64,000 nt of DNA from Saprospiraceae bacterium (GTDB lineage: Bacteria > Bacteroidota > Bacteroidia > Chitinophagales > Saprospiraceae). Numbering within the stretch: position 1 is the first letter of the stretch; each line of letters opens with the position of its first letter. The notes under the pieces were generated by a model. That model ran no database searches, had not been told where the DNA came from, and worked only from the letters and a program-made list of their open reading frames with translations. The translations under genes were made by a program, and so were the position numbers. The stretch lies in NCBI GenBank assembly GCA_028285545.1, contig JANQPA010000019.1, positions 1-64,000 of the forward strand, read 5' to 3'. Shown here one piece after another: positions 17,087 through 25,799 of the stretch.

Positions 17087-17812
17087 ATGAAAGCTGTTTG
17101 GATTATTGCAAAACGCGAACTGCAGGCCTTTTTTGATTCTCTTACTGCCTATATTCTCCTTATTCTTTTTCTGGGCTTGAGTGGATTTTTCACCTGGATA
17201 GCAGTGGGAGATATTTTCCTTGTTAAGCAGGCCAGTCTTCGCATATTTTTTCAGATTGCCTATTGGTCTTTGTTCTTTTTTATTCCGGCCATCACCATGC
17301 GCATGATTGCAGAAGAGCGAAGATCAGGGACTATTGAATTGCTACTTACAAAATCAGTCACTGCACGACAAATTGTGGCCGGTAAATTTTTAGGAGGCCT
17401 CATATTAATTGGCATTGCCCTGGCTTTTACCCTACCCTATGTAATCACCATTTCCAGAATTGGGAACCTTGATGATGGGGCCACCATTTGCGGTTATTTA
17501 TCCTTATTTCTCATGAGTGCGTCTTATATTGGAATAGGCTTATTTGCAAGTAGTATTACGGACAATCAAATTGTTGCTTTTTTACTAGCCCTAGCCATCG
17601 GTATTCTTTTTCATTGGGTTTTTGGAATATTGGCAGCAACCAATACCGGTTGGATAAGCAGTGTATTTAGTGCCTTTGATATGAACGTACACTTCGATAG
17701 TATGTCAAGGGGAGTGCTGGATCTAAAAGATGTACTCTATTTTCTTTCATTAGCTTTTTCTGGAATATTTCTATCCGAGATATTTCTAAACAAGCATAAT
17801 ATAATAAGCTAG
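17087..17812 (+). CDS. gldF: gliding-motility ABC transporter permease GldF
   Basis: A 241-residue ABC-2-type permease with six hydrophobic segments. The first is LTAYILLILFLGLSGFFTWIAVG, and the central cytoplasmic loop has RMIAEERRSGTIELLLTKSVTARQIVAGKF, the coupling motif of this permease class. It lies 1 bp after gldA and directly before gldG. The order ATPase-permease-GldG supports the assignment. Acts in the inner membrane with GldA. Confidence 0.87.
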   Translation: MKAVWIIAKRELQAFFDSLTAYILLILFLGLSGFFTWIAVGDIFLVKQASLRIFFQIAYWSLFFFIPAITMRMIAEERRSGTIELLLTKSVTARQIVAGKFLGGLILIGIALAFTLPYVITISRIGNLDDGATICGYLSLFLMSASYIGIGLFASSITDNQIVAFLLALAIGILFHWVFGILAATNTGWISSVFSAFDMNVHFDSMSRGVLDLKDVLYFLSLAFSGIFLSEIFLNKHNIIS

Positions 17813-17818
17813 TTGAGC

Positions 17819-19333
17819 ATGAAAGCAATTAATTTAGGAATTTCGGCTGTTCTAATACTGGCTATCATATTAATGATCAATCTTATTGCGGGAGAATTTT
17901 CTACCCGTTTGGATTTGACTGAAGATGGACAGTATACATTAAGTAAAGCCACGAAAAATATCCTTTCTGAACTACAAGACCCTATTACAGTAAAAGCCTT
18001 TTTTTCGGAAGGACTAAAACCTGAAATCGCTAAAACAAAAACGGACTTCAGGGAACTGCTGCAAGAATATGCAGAGTTATCAGATGGCTTGGTCGTCTAT
18101 GAATTTCTTGATCCCAATAAAAATGATGAGATTCGAAACGAGGCCCTGCAATCAGGTGTTCAACCTGTGACTATTAGCGTAAGGGAAAAAAATGAGATGA
18201 GTCAACAACAGGCTTTCATGGGAGCCCTGATTCAAATGGGAGAAGAAAATGAAGTCATTCCTTTTATTCAACCTTCTGCTCCATTGGAATATTCCTTAAC
18301 CACCAGTATCAAAAAGTTATCTGTTCTAGACAAACCCTCTGTAGGATTTATTCAAGGCCATGGGGAACCTTCTATTCAGGATATGCTCCAGGTAAACAGT
18401 AGTTTGTCTATTCTATATAGCTTTGAATCTCTAAACCTGGAAGCAGGCACTCCCATTGCTCCCCGCTTTAATACTCTTGCATTAGTTAGACCAACAGATT
18501 CTATTCCTGCCGCAGAATTGCAGCTTTTAGATGATTTTTTGGCCAGAGGAGGCAAGTTGTTTGTTGCAATTAATCGGGTCAATGGAGATATGTCTAATGC
18601 TTATGGATCCACCATAAATACGGGTTTAGAAACCTGGCTTTTTAATAAGGGAATTGAAGTGATGGATAAATTTTTAGTAGATGCCAGTTGTGGGACCGTA
18701 TCCGTTAGCCAGCAAATGGGATATTTTACAACGGTCAACCAAATCCAGTTTCCATTTATTCCTATTGTCCAAAATTTTTCTGATCACCCGATCACCAATG
18801 GCTTAGAGGCGGCCATTATGGCTTTTGCAAGTGAAGTGGCCTATATTGGCGATAGCAGTCTTCGCTTCACTCCCATTGCTTATAGTTCTGAAAGATCTGG
18901 TTCCCTTTCTACCCCTCTAAGGTTTGATGTACAAAAACAGTGGACCGAAAGTGATTTTCCGAGAGCAAATATTCCCGTCGCAGGGGTTTTGGAAGGTAAT
19001 ATAGTTGGAAATACTCCTTCAAGCATTGTAATTGTTGGAGATGGGGATTTTGCTGTAAATGGTCCAAGGGATCAGTTTCAACAACAACAACCGGACAACA
19101 TTAGCCTAATGGTCAATAGCATTGACTGGCTATCGGACGATACCGGATTGATAGAGTTAAGAACAAAAGGAGTGATTTCCAGACCAATAGACCAACTGGA
19201 GGAAAGCACACAGAATATGTTGAAATACCTAAACTTTCTTTTACCTATATTCCTGGTACTCATTTATGGATTTGTTCGTATGCAGCGAAAAAAGAACATC
19301 CGTATAAAACGAATGGAGCAAAACTATGAATAG
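17819..19333 (+). CDS. gldG: gliding-associated ABC transporter component GldG
   Basis: A 504-residue protein of the ABC_transp_aux/GldG family. It has an N-terminal membrane anchor (AVLILAIILMINLIAGEFSTRLDLTEDGQYTLSKAT, the classical start of this family), a large periplasmic domain with SVGFIQGHGEPS and IVIVGDGDFAVNG, and a C-terminal helix (FLLPIFLVLIYGFVRM). I chose ATG at 17819; an in-frame TTG at 17813 abuts the gldF stop. It overlaps the next gene by 8 bp. Confidence 0.87.
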   Translation: MKAINLGISAVLILAIILMINLIAGEFSTRLDLTEDGQYTLSKATKNILSELQDPITVKAFFSEGLKPEIAKTKTDFRELLQEYAELSDGLVVYEFLDPNKNDEIRNEALQSGVQPVTISVREKNEMSQQQAFMGALIQMGEENEVIPFIQPSAPLEYSLTTSIKKLSVLDKPSVGFIQGHGEPSIQDMLQVNSSLSILYSFESLNLEAGTPIAPRFNTLALVRPTDSIPAAELQLLDDFLARGGKLFVAINRVNGDMSNAYGSTINTGLETWLFNKGIEVMDKFLVDASCGTVSVSQQMGYFTTVNQIQFPFIPIVQNFSDHPITNGLEAAIMAFASEVAYIGDSSLRFTPIAYSSERSGSLSTPLRFDVQKQWTESDFPRANIPVAGVLEGNIVGNTPSSIVIVGDGDFAVNGPRDQFQQQQPDNISLMVNSIDWLSDDTGLIELRTKGVISRPIDQLEESTQNMLKYLNFLLPIFLVLIYGFVRMQRKKNIRIKRMEQNYE

Positions 19334-20297
19334 TCAAAACAAAAAATTATCCCTCATCCTGGCAGGGCTTGTTGTCCTTTTTTTGATTGTTCGCTGGGTA
19401 AAGGCGGACAAAAAAGTCAGCACTTTTAAAACTCAATTATTTGTGTTGGATACCGCACAAGTAAATACTATAAAGTTATATCCTCAGGTTGAAGCTCAGG
19501 AGGAAATTAGATTTGGAAAGGATATTAATGCCTGGAATGTTTCAAAAGGAAACATCCAATCTACTATTCCTAAAAACCAAGTTCAGAATTTATTAGGATC
19601 GCTTCTCACCATCAAGCCTCAACGAATGGCTGCTCGTAGTTCTGATAAATGGTCTACTTACCAGGTAGATGACTCCCTTGGTACCCGGGTTGTACTAGAA
19701 GATGCTGAAGGAAAAAAACTGGCCGATCTGGTTATTGGAAAATTTTCTTATCGACAGGTTGCTCCACAGAACAATTTCGGTGGTGGACAAAACAATATTC
19801 AAGGATGGACTTATGTCCGAAATTATGAAGAAGAAGAGACCTATGCTACTGATGGTTTTTTAAGCATGTCCTTCAATCGGGACTTTAATTCTTTCCGCGA
19901 CAGAAAAATGGTTGAGTGCAATCCTAATTTTGTTAAAAACATTCGGTTTCAAGCACCAAATAATGCTGGTTTTACCTTAAGTAAATTGGGTGATGATTGG
20001 AGGATGGGTGATGTACTAGCCGATTCGACAAAGGTTGCCAATTACTTGAATCAACTTCGTTCCTTATCTGGAACTGATATTGATGACACCGCAAATCCTT
20101 CTGGTGCCGGAGATTATCAATGGGTTCTTTCCGGCGATAATATGGCAGATATTTCTGTAACTGCCTTCACCAGTCCTACTGGGTTTAATTTAAGGAGTTC
20201 CATCAACCCCAATACTGTTTTTTCCAGCGACTCGACAGGAGTGTTTTCGCAGATATTTAAACAAAGTGCTGATTTTGTGGCCGATGAATTACAATAG
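19326..20297 (+). CDS. DUF4340 domain protein of the gliding ABC operon
   Basis: A 323-residue membrane-anchored periplasmic protein. One N-terminal helix (KLSLILAGLVVLFLIVRWV) is followed by a repetitive beta-rich region of the DUF4340 type (VNTIKLYPQ...FGKDINAWNVSKG; GKKLADLVIGKFS). DUF4340 proteins commonly follow GldG-like genes in several phyla, and the 8-bp overlap with gldG argues for one functional unit. The C-terminus falls just before a long hairpin. Biochemical role unknown. Confidence 0.8.
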   Translation: MNSQNKKLSLILAGLVVLFLIVRWVKADKKVSTFKTQLFVLDTAQVNTIKLYPQVEAQEEIRFGKDINAWNVSKGNIQSTIPKNQVQNLLGSLLTIKPQRMAARSSDKWSTYQVDDSLGTRVVLEDAEGKKLADLVIGKFSYRQVAPQNNFGGGQNNIQGWTYVRNYEEEETYATDGFLSMSFNRDFNSFRDRKMVECNPNFVKNIRFQAPNNAGFTLSKLGDDWRMGDVLADSTKVANYLNQLRSLSGTDIDDTANPSGAGDYQWVLSGDNMADISVTAFTSPTGFNLRSSINPNTVFSSDSTGVFSQIFKQSADFVADELQ

Positions 20298-20303
20298 AAT
20301 TAT

Positions 20304-20374
20304 AATTGAAATAAAGTAAAAGTATTTTGCCATTGGATATTCTACTTTACTTCAATTGATTGGCCTTTTTTTTA
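20304..20374 (+). terminator. terminator of the gld operon
   Basis: A 15-bp stem with one mismatch (20304-20318 with 20343-20357), 24-nt loop, followed by GATTGGCC and T8. It lies 6 bp after the DUF4340 stop. Confidence 0.65.
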
Positions 20375-20558
20375 CTCTAATTCAGGATAATTTTTTTGCT
20401 GTGGACTTAAAGGATACAATAAGGTATATCTTCAATAGTATTTTTCTTTTGCCGGAGGAAATAAAAGCGTGGTTTTATTGTTATATTTAAAGTCGTTCTA
20501 ACAAAGTTTTCGTCTTTTCAGATTTTTTATATGTGGTTGTTATTGGTGTAATATTTCT

Positions 20559-20577
20559 CCTAGAGCGTTGCTCTAGG
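20559..20577. repeat. left flanking hairpin of the repeat array
   Basis: CCTAGAGC-GTT-GCTCTAGG, an 8-bp perfect stem with a 3-nt loop. Its core TAGAGC-N3-GCTCTA recurs in the hairpin at 21832-21854 on the other side of the array. This is the type of structure recognised by IS200/RAYT transposases. Confidence 0.65.
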
Positions 20578-20579
20578 GA

Positions 20580-21800
20580 ATGGTGTTTTATGCCCGCTGG
20601 GCAATTGCAGTTTCTTTTTATTAAATATTATTACCCAGAGAGATGCTTTTTGCATGAAGTAATGACCTATATTTCAGCATTTTTTTCTATCCTATATCCT
20701 TGCTTTAGGATTATTATTTATGCCCTTGGGGCAATTGCAGTTTCTTTTTGTTAAATACCATTGCCTCAGAGAGGTGCTCCTTGCATGAAGTAAGGACCTT
20801 TACTTTAGCATTTTTTCTATCCTATATCCTTGCTTTAGGATTGTTATTTATGCCTTTTGGGCAATTGTAGTTTCTTTTTATTAAATACTATTACCCGGAG
20901 AGATGCTTTTTGCATGAAGTAAGGACCTTTACTTTAGAATTTTCATTCTCAATCTTTTAACCTTGCTTTAGGATTGTTATTTATGCCCTTTGGACAATTG
21001 GAAACTCTTTTTGTTGAATATTTCACCTCGGAGAGTTAGTCCTTTGAAGGAAGTAAGGATCTATTCTTTAGTATTTTTTTCTATCCTAAAATCTTGATTT
21101 AGAATTATTATTTATGCCCTTGGGTCAATTGCAGTTTCTTTTTATTAAATATCATTACCCAGAGAGGTGCTCCTTGCATGAAGTAAGGATCTATTCTTTA
21201 GTATTTTTTTCTATCCTAAAATTTTGATTTAGGGTTATTATTTATGTCTTTTGGGAAATTGAGGACTCTTTTTATCGAATATTATTACCCCAGAGAGGTG
21301 CTCCTTACATGAAGTAAGGATCTATTCTTGAGTATTTTTTTCTATCCTAAAATCTTGATTTAGGATTACTATTTATGCCCTTGGGGCAATTGCAGTTTCT
21401 TTTTATTAGATATCATTACCCCACAAAAGTACCCCTTGCATGAAGTAAGGACCTATACTTTAGCATTTTTTTCTATCCTTTATCCTTGCTTTAGGATTAC
21501 TATTTATGCCCTTGGGGCAATTGCAGTTTCTTTTTATTAAATACCATTACCCCAGAAAGGTGCTCCTTGCATGAAGTAAGGATCTATACTTTAGCATTTT
21601 TTTCTATCCTTTAACCTTGCCTAAGGATTATTATTTATGCTCTAGATGCAATTGCAGTTTCTTTTTATTAAATATCATTACCCAGAAAGGTACCCCTTGC
21701 ATGAAGTAAGGACCTATACTTTAGCATTTTTTCTATCCTTTATCCTTGCTTTACGATTATTATTTATGCCCTTGGGGCAATTAGGAACTCTTTTTATTGA
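20580..21800 (+). repeat. ten-copy degenerate ~130-bp tandem repeat array
   Basis: Ten units with reference points (A of TTTATGCC) at about 20590, 20720, 20850, 20983, 21114, 21244, 21375, 21506, 21637 and 21766, a period of 129-133 bp. The typical order in a unit is TTTATGCCCTTGGGGCAATT, CAGTTTCTTTTTATTAAATA, ATTACCCCAGAGAGGTGCTC, GCATGAAGTAAGGA and TTTTTTTCTATCC. A small palindrome TGCCC-N3-GGGCA is perfect in units 1, 2, 7, 8 and 10 and degraded in the others. No convincing gene lies in it; short open frames follow the repeats. The array leads directly to the transposase at 21907. Confidence 0.9.
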
Positions 21801-21808
21801 ATATTATT

Positions 21809-21821
21809 ACCCCGGAGGGGT
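21809..21821. repeat. REP-like palindrome ACCCC-GGA-GGGGT
   Basis: A perfect 5-bp stem at the end of the tenth unit. In the other units the same place reads ATTACCCCAGAGAGGT and similar, a decayed form of this hairpin. Confidence 0.55.
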
Positions 21822-21831
21822 TTTACATTTT

Positions 21832-21854
21832 TGCATAGAGCTGCGCTCTATGCA
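21832..21854. repeat. right flanking hairpin upstream of the transposase
   Basis: TGCATAGAGC-TGC-GCTCTATGCA, a perfect 10-bp stem with 3-nt loop, 53 bp before the transposase start. It shares the core TAGAGC-N3-GCTCTA with the hairpin at 20559, so the two bracket the array. Confidence 0.65.
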
Positions 21855-21877
21855 TATTAAATCATAACTTTTTATCT

Positions 21878-21890
21878 GCCCTGGAAGGGC
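21878..21890. repeat. REP-like palindrome GCCCT-GGA-AGGGC
   Basis: A perfect 5-bp stem with GGA loop, 17 bp before the transposase ATG. The same GGA loop occurs in the ACCCC-GGA-GGGGT hairpin at 21809. Confidence 0.5.
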
Positions 21891-21906
21891 TAAACAAAAA
21901 AACAAT

Positions 21907-22359
21907 ATGGCACAATCATTTTCAAAAGTATACCTTCATTTTGTATTTGCTACCAAATACAGGCAAAAACTTATTAGTCCTGCCATGGAAAAACTACTAT
22001 ATCCGTACATAGCAGGAATAATTAAAAATTATGGAGGAATGCCGATAGCTATTAATGGAATGCCAGATCACATACATATCTTATCTACATTACCAAGAAC
22101 GCTTAGCATAGCCGAATTCATGCAAGAAATTAAAAGATGCAGTAGCAAATGGATTAAACAACAAGATCCGGCTTATTCTTCCTTTACCTGGCAAGGTGGA
22201 TACGCTGCCTTTTCTGTCAATCCATACAATAAAGAACGTCTTGTAAAATATATACAAAACCAAAAGACACATCATAGTAAACAAGACTTTAAAGGAGAAT
22301 TCGTAGGCTTACTGGATAAGCATAAAATAGAATATCAAGAGAAATATTTATGGGATTAA
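21907..22359 (+). mobile_element. IS200-like / RAYT-type HUH transposase
   Basis: A 150-residue single-domain Y1 transposase. The metal-binding HUH motif is His55-Ile-His57 in NGMPDHIHIL. The probable catalytic tyrosine is Tyr115 in RLVKYIQNQKTHH. Length and motifs fit the transposase-IS200 family, and the hairpins and long repeat array upstream favour a REP-associated (RAYT) enzyme over a mobile IS200. Such enzymes nick and join single-stranded DNA at hairpins. No matching hairpin is visible between its stop and tetR. The protein looks intact. Confidence 0.85.
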
Positions 22360-22401
22360 GCGAGCAAAACGTTAAGAAAATGTTAAAACAAGAGGTGTCC
22401 A

Positions 22402-22432
22402 TTGATTTTTAAGACGACTGGTCATATTTTTG
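22402..22432 (+). promoter_or_regulatory. tetR promoter overlapped by a TetR operator
   Basis: TTG (22402-22404), 20-bp spacer, TATTTTTG (22425-22432), an exact TAnnTTTG -7 element. The 16-bp site AGACGACTGGTCATAT (22412-22427) fills the spacer and enters the -7 box, as expected for autorepression. Confidence 0.65.
22412..22427 (+). promoter_or_regulatory. TetR operator candidate, copy 1
   Basis: AGACGACTGGTCATAT with palindromic core GAC-TG-GTC. Identical 16-mers occur at 23080-23095 and 23323-23338, and nowhere else that I noticed in the window. Confidence 0.65.
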
Positions 22433-22461
22433 AAGCTGTAATTGGGAATTAATAAATAATT

Positions 22462-23055
22462 ATGGGAGTATCCTATAAACACGAAGCAAAAAAAGACCAC
22501 CTCCTGGATAAAGGCATGGAGATCATGTGGAGCAAAGGGTATAACGGCACCAGCGTTGGTGATATCGTAAAGGCTGCTGGTGTTCCTAAGGGTTCTTTTT
22601 ATAATTACTTTGACAGTAAGGAAGATTTTGCCATTCAGGCATTAGACAAATATTTCTATACTATGGTTCCCGACGCAATGAAAATTATCGAAGACGAAAG
22701 CTTAAATTACAAAGAACGCGTATGCAAACTCTATACTTATAGAGTCGAAAAAGCACTGGAAGAATGTAATTGTAAGATGGGATGTATGGCTCTTAATTTG
22801 GGAAATGAGATGAGCGATCACAGTGAAGCCATTCGCAATGCCATTATTGTAAAAGAAGATTTTGTAAAAGAGAAAATTATTAAGGTTTTGAAAAAAGGAC
22901 AGGATGCCGGAGACATCAGAAATGATTTACCTGCTGAAAGCCTTATCAACTTTATCGAAGATGCCTGGAAAGGGGCAATGGTTACTACTAAAGAATATCG
23001 ATCCGAAGAACCTTTAAATAATTTTCTGGAAGTTTTGAGAAAAGTAATTTTATAA
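22462..23055 (+). CDS. TetR/AcrR-family transcriptional repressor
   Basis: A 197-residue regulator. The N-terminal helix-turn-helix (about 10-58) is the TetR pattern MEIMWSKGYNGTSVGDIVKAAGVPKGSFYNYFDSKEDF. The C-terminal ligand/dimer domain contains CKMGCMALNLGNEMSDHSEAIRN, typical of the AcrR subgroup close to many efflux operons. It sits directly upstream of an MMPL pump, LolA-like and barrel operon, and three identical operator candidates surround it. It is therefore the likely repressor of that operon and of itself. Confidence 0.9.
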   Translation: MGVSYKHEAKKDHLLDKGMEIMWSKGYNGTSVGDIVKAAGVPKGSFYNYFDSKEDFAIQALDKYFYTMVPDAMKIIEDESLNYKERVCKLYTYRVEKALEECNCKMGCMALNLGNEMSDHSEAIRNAIIVKEDFVKEKIIKVLKKGQDAGDIRNDLPAESLINFIEDAWKGAMVTTKEYRSEEPLNNFLEVLRKVIL

Positions 23056-23079
23056 AATCAATTTTTTTGGCCTCCTATT

Positions 23080-23095
23080 AGACGACTGGTCATAT
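23080..23095 (+). promoter_or_regulatory. TetR operator candidate, copy 2
   Basis: AGACGACTGGTCATAT immediately after the tetR stop codon and before the tetR terminator. It could assist looping between the outer sites. Confidence 0.55.
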
Positions 23096-23152
23096 AATAA
23101 TTTATATTCTATTATCAGTATTACAAGCCAATTAATTTAAAACCTCCATTTG

Positions 23153-23196
23153 ACAGTGATTTAAAGAAGAAAAAATCTCTGAATCACTGTTTTTTA
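23153..23196 (+). terminator. terminator of tetR
   Basis: ACAGTGATT (23153-23161) pairs with AATCACTGT (23182-23190) across a 20-nt loop, followed by TTTTTTATCC. It separates tetR from the pump operon. Confidence 0.6.
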
Positions 23197-23322
23197 TCCT
23201 TCTAAAAGATTGGACATACCATAAAGGATGTTAGCTAGGTAAGTTTGTGTAACAATTTACCACTATCTGTCATCCATTATGATGATGATTTAATAATGAG
23301 AGTGTTATTATATCAAAAAAAT

Positions 23323-23338
23323 AGACGACTGGTCATAT
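23323..23338 (+). promoter_or_regulatory. TetR operator candidate, copy 3, in the pump promoter region
   Basis: AGACGACTGGTCATAT followed by TTTTTATT, 53 bp before the MMPL start. As at copy 1, it ends in a TATTTTTT stretch resembling a -7 element, but no clear TTG is at -33. The rest of 23197-23391 shows one isolated TAAGTTTG (23240-23247). Confidence 0.6.
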
Positions 23339-23391
23339 TTTTTATTAAAAAAATGAGAAACAAAATATTCAAATAACAAAAATTAGTTCAC

Positions 23392-25758
23392 ATGTCGCAG
23401 CAAGCAAAAGGGAATTCAATCACCAGATTTGCAGAAAAGGTTATCCAATTTAGATGGCCTATACTGATTGTCTCGATTTTAGTAGCCTTTGGCATTGGGT
23501 CAGGAGGATCAAAACTAGGTTTTGACAGCGATTACCATGTTTTTTTCAGTAAGGCTAATCCAGAGTTAGAAGCATTTGATGCTTTGCAAGAAAAGTATAC
23601 CAAGGATGATAATATCGTAATTGTACTTAGTCCAGAAAATGGTAATGTTTTTACCAAGGAAAATTTAATGGCAGTGGAAGAATTGGCAACAGAGGCATGG
23701 AATACACCATTCTCTTCCAGAGTAGATGCTATTACTAATTTTCAGCATACAAAGGCAGTAGAAGATGATTTATACGTGGAAGACTTATCTTATGAAACGG
23801 CTTTAAAATCTGAGCAGGAAATTAAAGAGATTAAAAGTATTGCCTTAAAAGAGCCGCTCTTAGTACATCGCTTGATCAATGAAGATGGAAGCGTCACGGC
23901 GATTAACGTGACTGTAAAAATTCCAGGCGAAGATCTAACGGAGATTCCTCAAACAATGGCTTTTACCAGAGAGATGGTGGCCAAATTCCAGGAGAAATAC
24001 CCCCAGTTTGAGGTGCATCTATCAGGTTTAGTCCCTTTAAATACTGCCTTTTTTGAGTCCTCTTCTACAGATATGGGAACCCTTATCCCTGCTATGTTTC
24101 TAATCGTACTTATTATGATTGGAATTCTAACCAGAAGTGGATCTGCTACCATTGCCACCCTGTTGGTAATTGTCCTATCCATAATGACAGCTGCTGGCTT
24201 TGCGGGGTTTATGGGAATGAAACTGACTCCACCTTCTGCTGTTTTTCCGACCATTGTTTTGACTTTAGCTGTAGCAGATAGTATCCACATATTGATTACT
24301 ATGATCAACAAAATGCGGGCTGGATATACTAAAAGAGAAGCCATTATAGAGAGTATGCGCCTTAACTTCATGCCTGTATTAATCACCAGTTTAACAACCA
24401 TAATTGGTTTCTTATCCATGAATTTTGGAGAAGTACCTCCTTTCTGGGATCTAGGAAATGTAACTTCAGTTGGCATGCTTGGTGCATTTGTTTATTCCAT
24501 TACTACTCTACCAGCGGTTATGGCTATTCTCCCGCTCAAAGTTAAAGTAAGAGAAGACTATAAAGCCAAAGCAACCCTTTATGAACGATTAGGACAATGG
24601 GTAAGTGCTCGTCCAAGAGCCCTTGCAGCAGGCAGTTTGGCAGTAATTGGGATAATGGCAGTATTGGCTTTGCAAAATGTTTTCAACGATGAGTTTGTCA
24701 ATTACTTTGACCGTTCCGTAAAATTTAGAACGGATACCGATTATATAAGTGAAAATCTTACAGGCATTTATAATGTAGAATATTCTATTGGAGCAGGAGA
24801 AGCCGATGGGATCAATAATCCCGAATACCTTAGCAAGTTAAATGAACTGGAAGAATGGCTCTACGAACAGCCTGAAGTTATCCATGTCAATACTTATGCC
24901 GAGATAGCTCGTCGGGTCAACAAATCAATGCATGGAGATGATCCATCTTACTACCGGGTAGCTGATAATCGTGAGGAAGCCGCCCAATATTTGCTACTCT
25001 ATGAAATGTCTCTTCCTTTTGGCCTGGATCTAAATAACCAGATCAATGTTGACAAAAGTGAAACAAGAGTAACCGTAACCACCGAAAACATTTCAAGTAA
25101 GGAATTAATTGCCTTCAGCGACCGAGTTACTAATTGGCTGGAAGGTAATACTCCTGAATATATGCATGCCATTGGCTCCAGTCCTTCTTTAATGTTTTCC
25201 AGATTAGGATTCCGACAGGCAGAAAGCATGTTTAACGGTAACGTAATTGCTCTGATTCTCATTTCCATAGTACTCATGCTCGCTTTGAAAAATTTCAGAT
25301 TAGGTTTACTGAGTTTAATACCAAATGTGGCTCCTGTGGCTGTTGGTTTTGGAATATGGGCTATTTTCTATGGGATGATTAACACGGGCATGGTAATCGT
25401 ATTTGGGATGACTTTGGGGATAATTGTGGATGATACCGTCCACTTTATGTCCAAATATCTAAGAGGCCGAAAGGATGAGGGCTTGGATGCTCGAGGAGCC
25501 GTAAAATATGCATTTGCTAATACGGGAAAGGCCCTGGTCACCACTACAATTGTCCTTTTGGCAGGTTTTCTGATACTGGCTCAATCTTCCTTTGCCATGA
25601 ATAGTAACATGGCTCTCATTTCAGTATTCATTATGGCAGCGGCCTTGATCATTGATTTTCTGTTACTACCTGCACTTTTGATACTACTCGATGGTAAAAA
25701 ACGAGAGGTAATCAAACCCCAATTTAGGGAGCCTGCTCCTGTAATTGTAAAAGGTTAA
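23392..25758 (+). CDS. MMPL/RND-superfamily transporter
   Basis: A 788-residue inner-membrane pump. Architecture is TM1 (WPILIVSILVAFGIGS), a large periplasmic loop with the conserved FDSDYHVFFSKANPELEAFDALQEKY, a block of five TM helices including VLTLAVADSIHILITMINKMRAG, then a second loop and a second TM block with GMTLGIIVDDTVHFMSKYLRGRK. The paired acidic/His residues of TM4 and TM10 are those used for proton relay in RND proteins. The length is in the range of the patched-like MMPL group that moves lipids or hydrophobic compounds. It heads an operon with a LolA-like periplasmic protein and an outer-membrane barrel. Confidence 0.88.
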   Translation: MSQQAKGNSITRFAEKVIQFRWPILIVSILVAFGIGSGGSKLGFDSDYHVFFSKANPELEAFDALQEKYTKDDNIVIVLSPENGNVFTKENLMAVEELATEAWNTPFSSRVDAITNFQHTKAVEDDLYVEDLSYETALKSEQEIKEIKSIALKEPLLVHRLINEDGSVTAINVTVKIPGEDLTEIPQTMAFTREMVAKFQEKYPQFEVHLSGLVPLNTAFFESSSTDMGTLIPAMFLIVLIMIGILTRSGSATIATLLVIVLSIMTAAGFAGFMGMKLTPPSAVFPTIVLTLAVADSIHILITMINKMRAGYTKREAIIESMRLNFMPVLITSLTTIIGFLSMNFGEVPPFWDLGNVTSVGMLGAFVYSITTLPAVMAILPLKVKVREDYKAKATLYERLGQWVSARPRALAAGSLAVIGIMAVLALQNVFNDEFVNYFDRSVKFRTDTDYISENLTGIYNVEYSIGAGEADGINNPEYLSKLNELEEWLYEQPEVIHVNTYAEIARRVNKSMHGDDPSYYRVADNREEAAQYLLLYEMSLPFGLDLNNQINVDKSETRVTVTTENISSKELIAFSDRVTNWLEGNTPEYMHAIGSSPSLMFSRLGFRQAESMFNGNVIALILISIVLMLALKNFRLGLLSLIPNVAPVAVGFGIWAIFYGMINTGMVIVFGMTLGIIVDDTVHFMSKYLRGRKDEGLDARGAVKYAFANTGKALVTTTIVLLAGFLILAQSSFAMNSNMALISVFIMAAALIIDFLLLPALLILLDGKKREVIKPQFREPAPVIVKG

Positions 25759-25799
25759 AGAAAAATAAATCTATTAAACTATCAAAAAATAAAATCGTC

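Noticed and set aside
20533-20754. 73-residue plus-strand frame in the repeat array
   Set aside because: Its sequence recurs in other units (similar frame at 21646-21867), so it is a by-product of the repeat, not a gene.
20580-21800. CRISPR-like array
   Set aside because: Units are contiguous 130-bp degenerate repeats without short identical repeats and unique spacers, and there are no cas genes.
23949-24476. 175-residue minus-strand frame inside the MMPL gene
   Set aside because: Antisense shadow of membrane-spanning codons; the plus strand has clear RND motifs.
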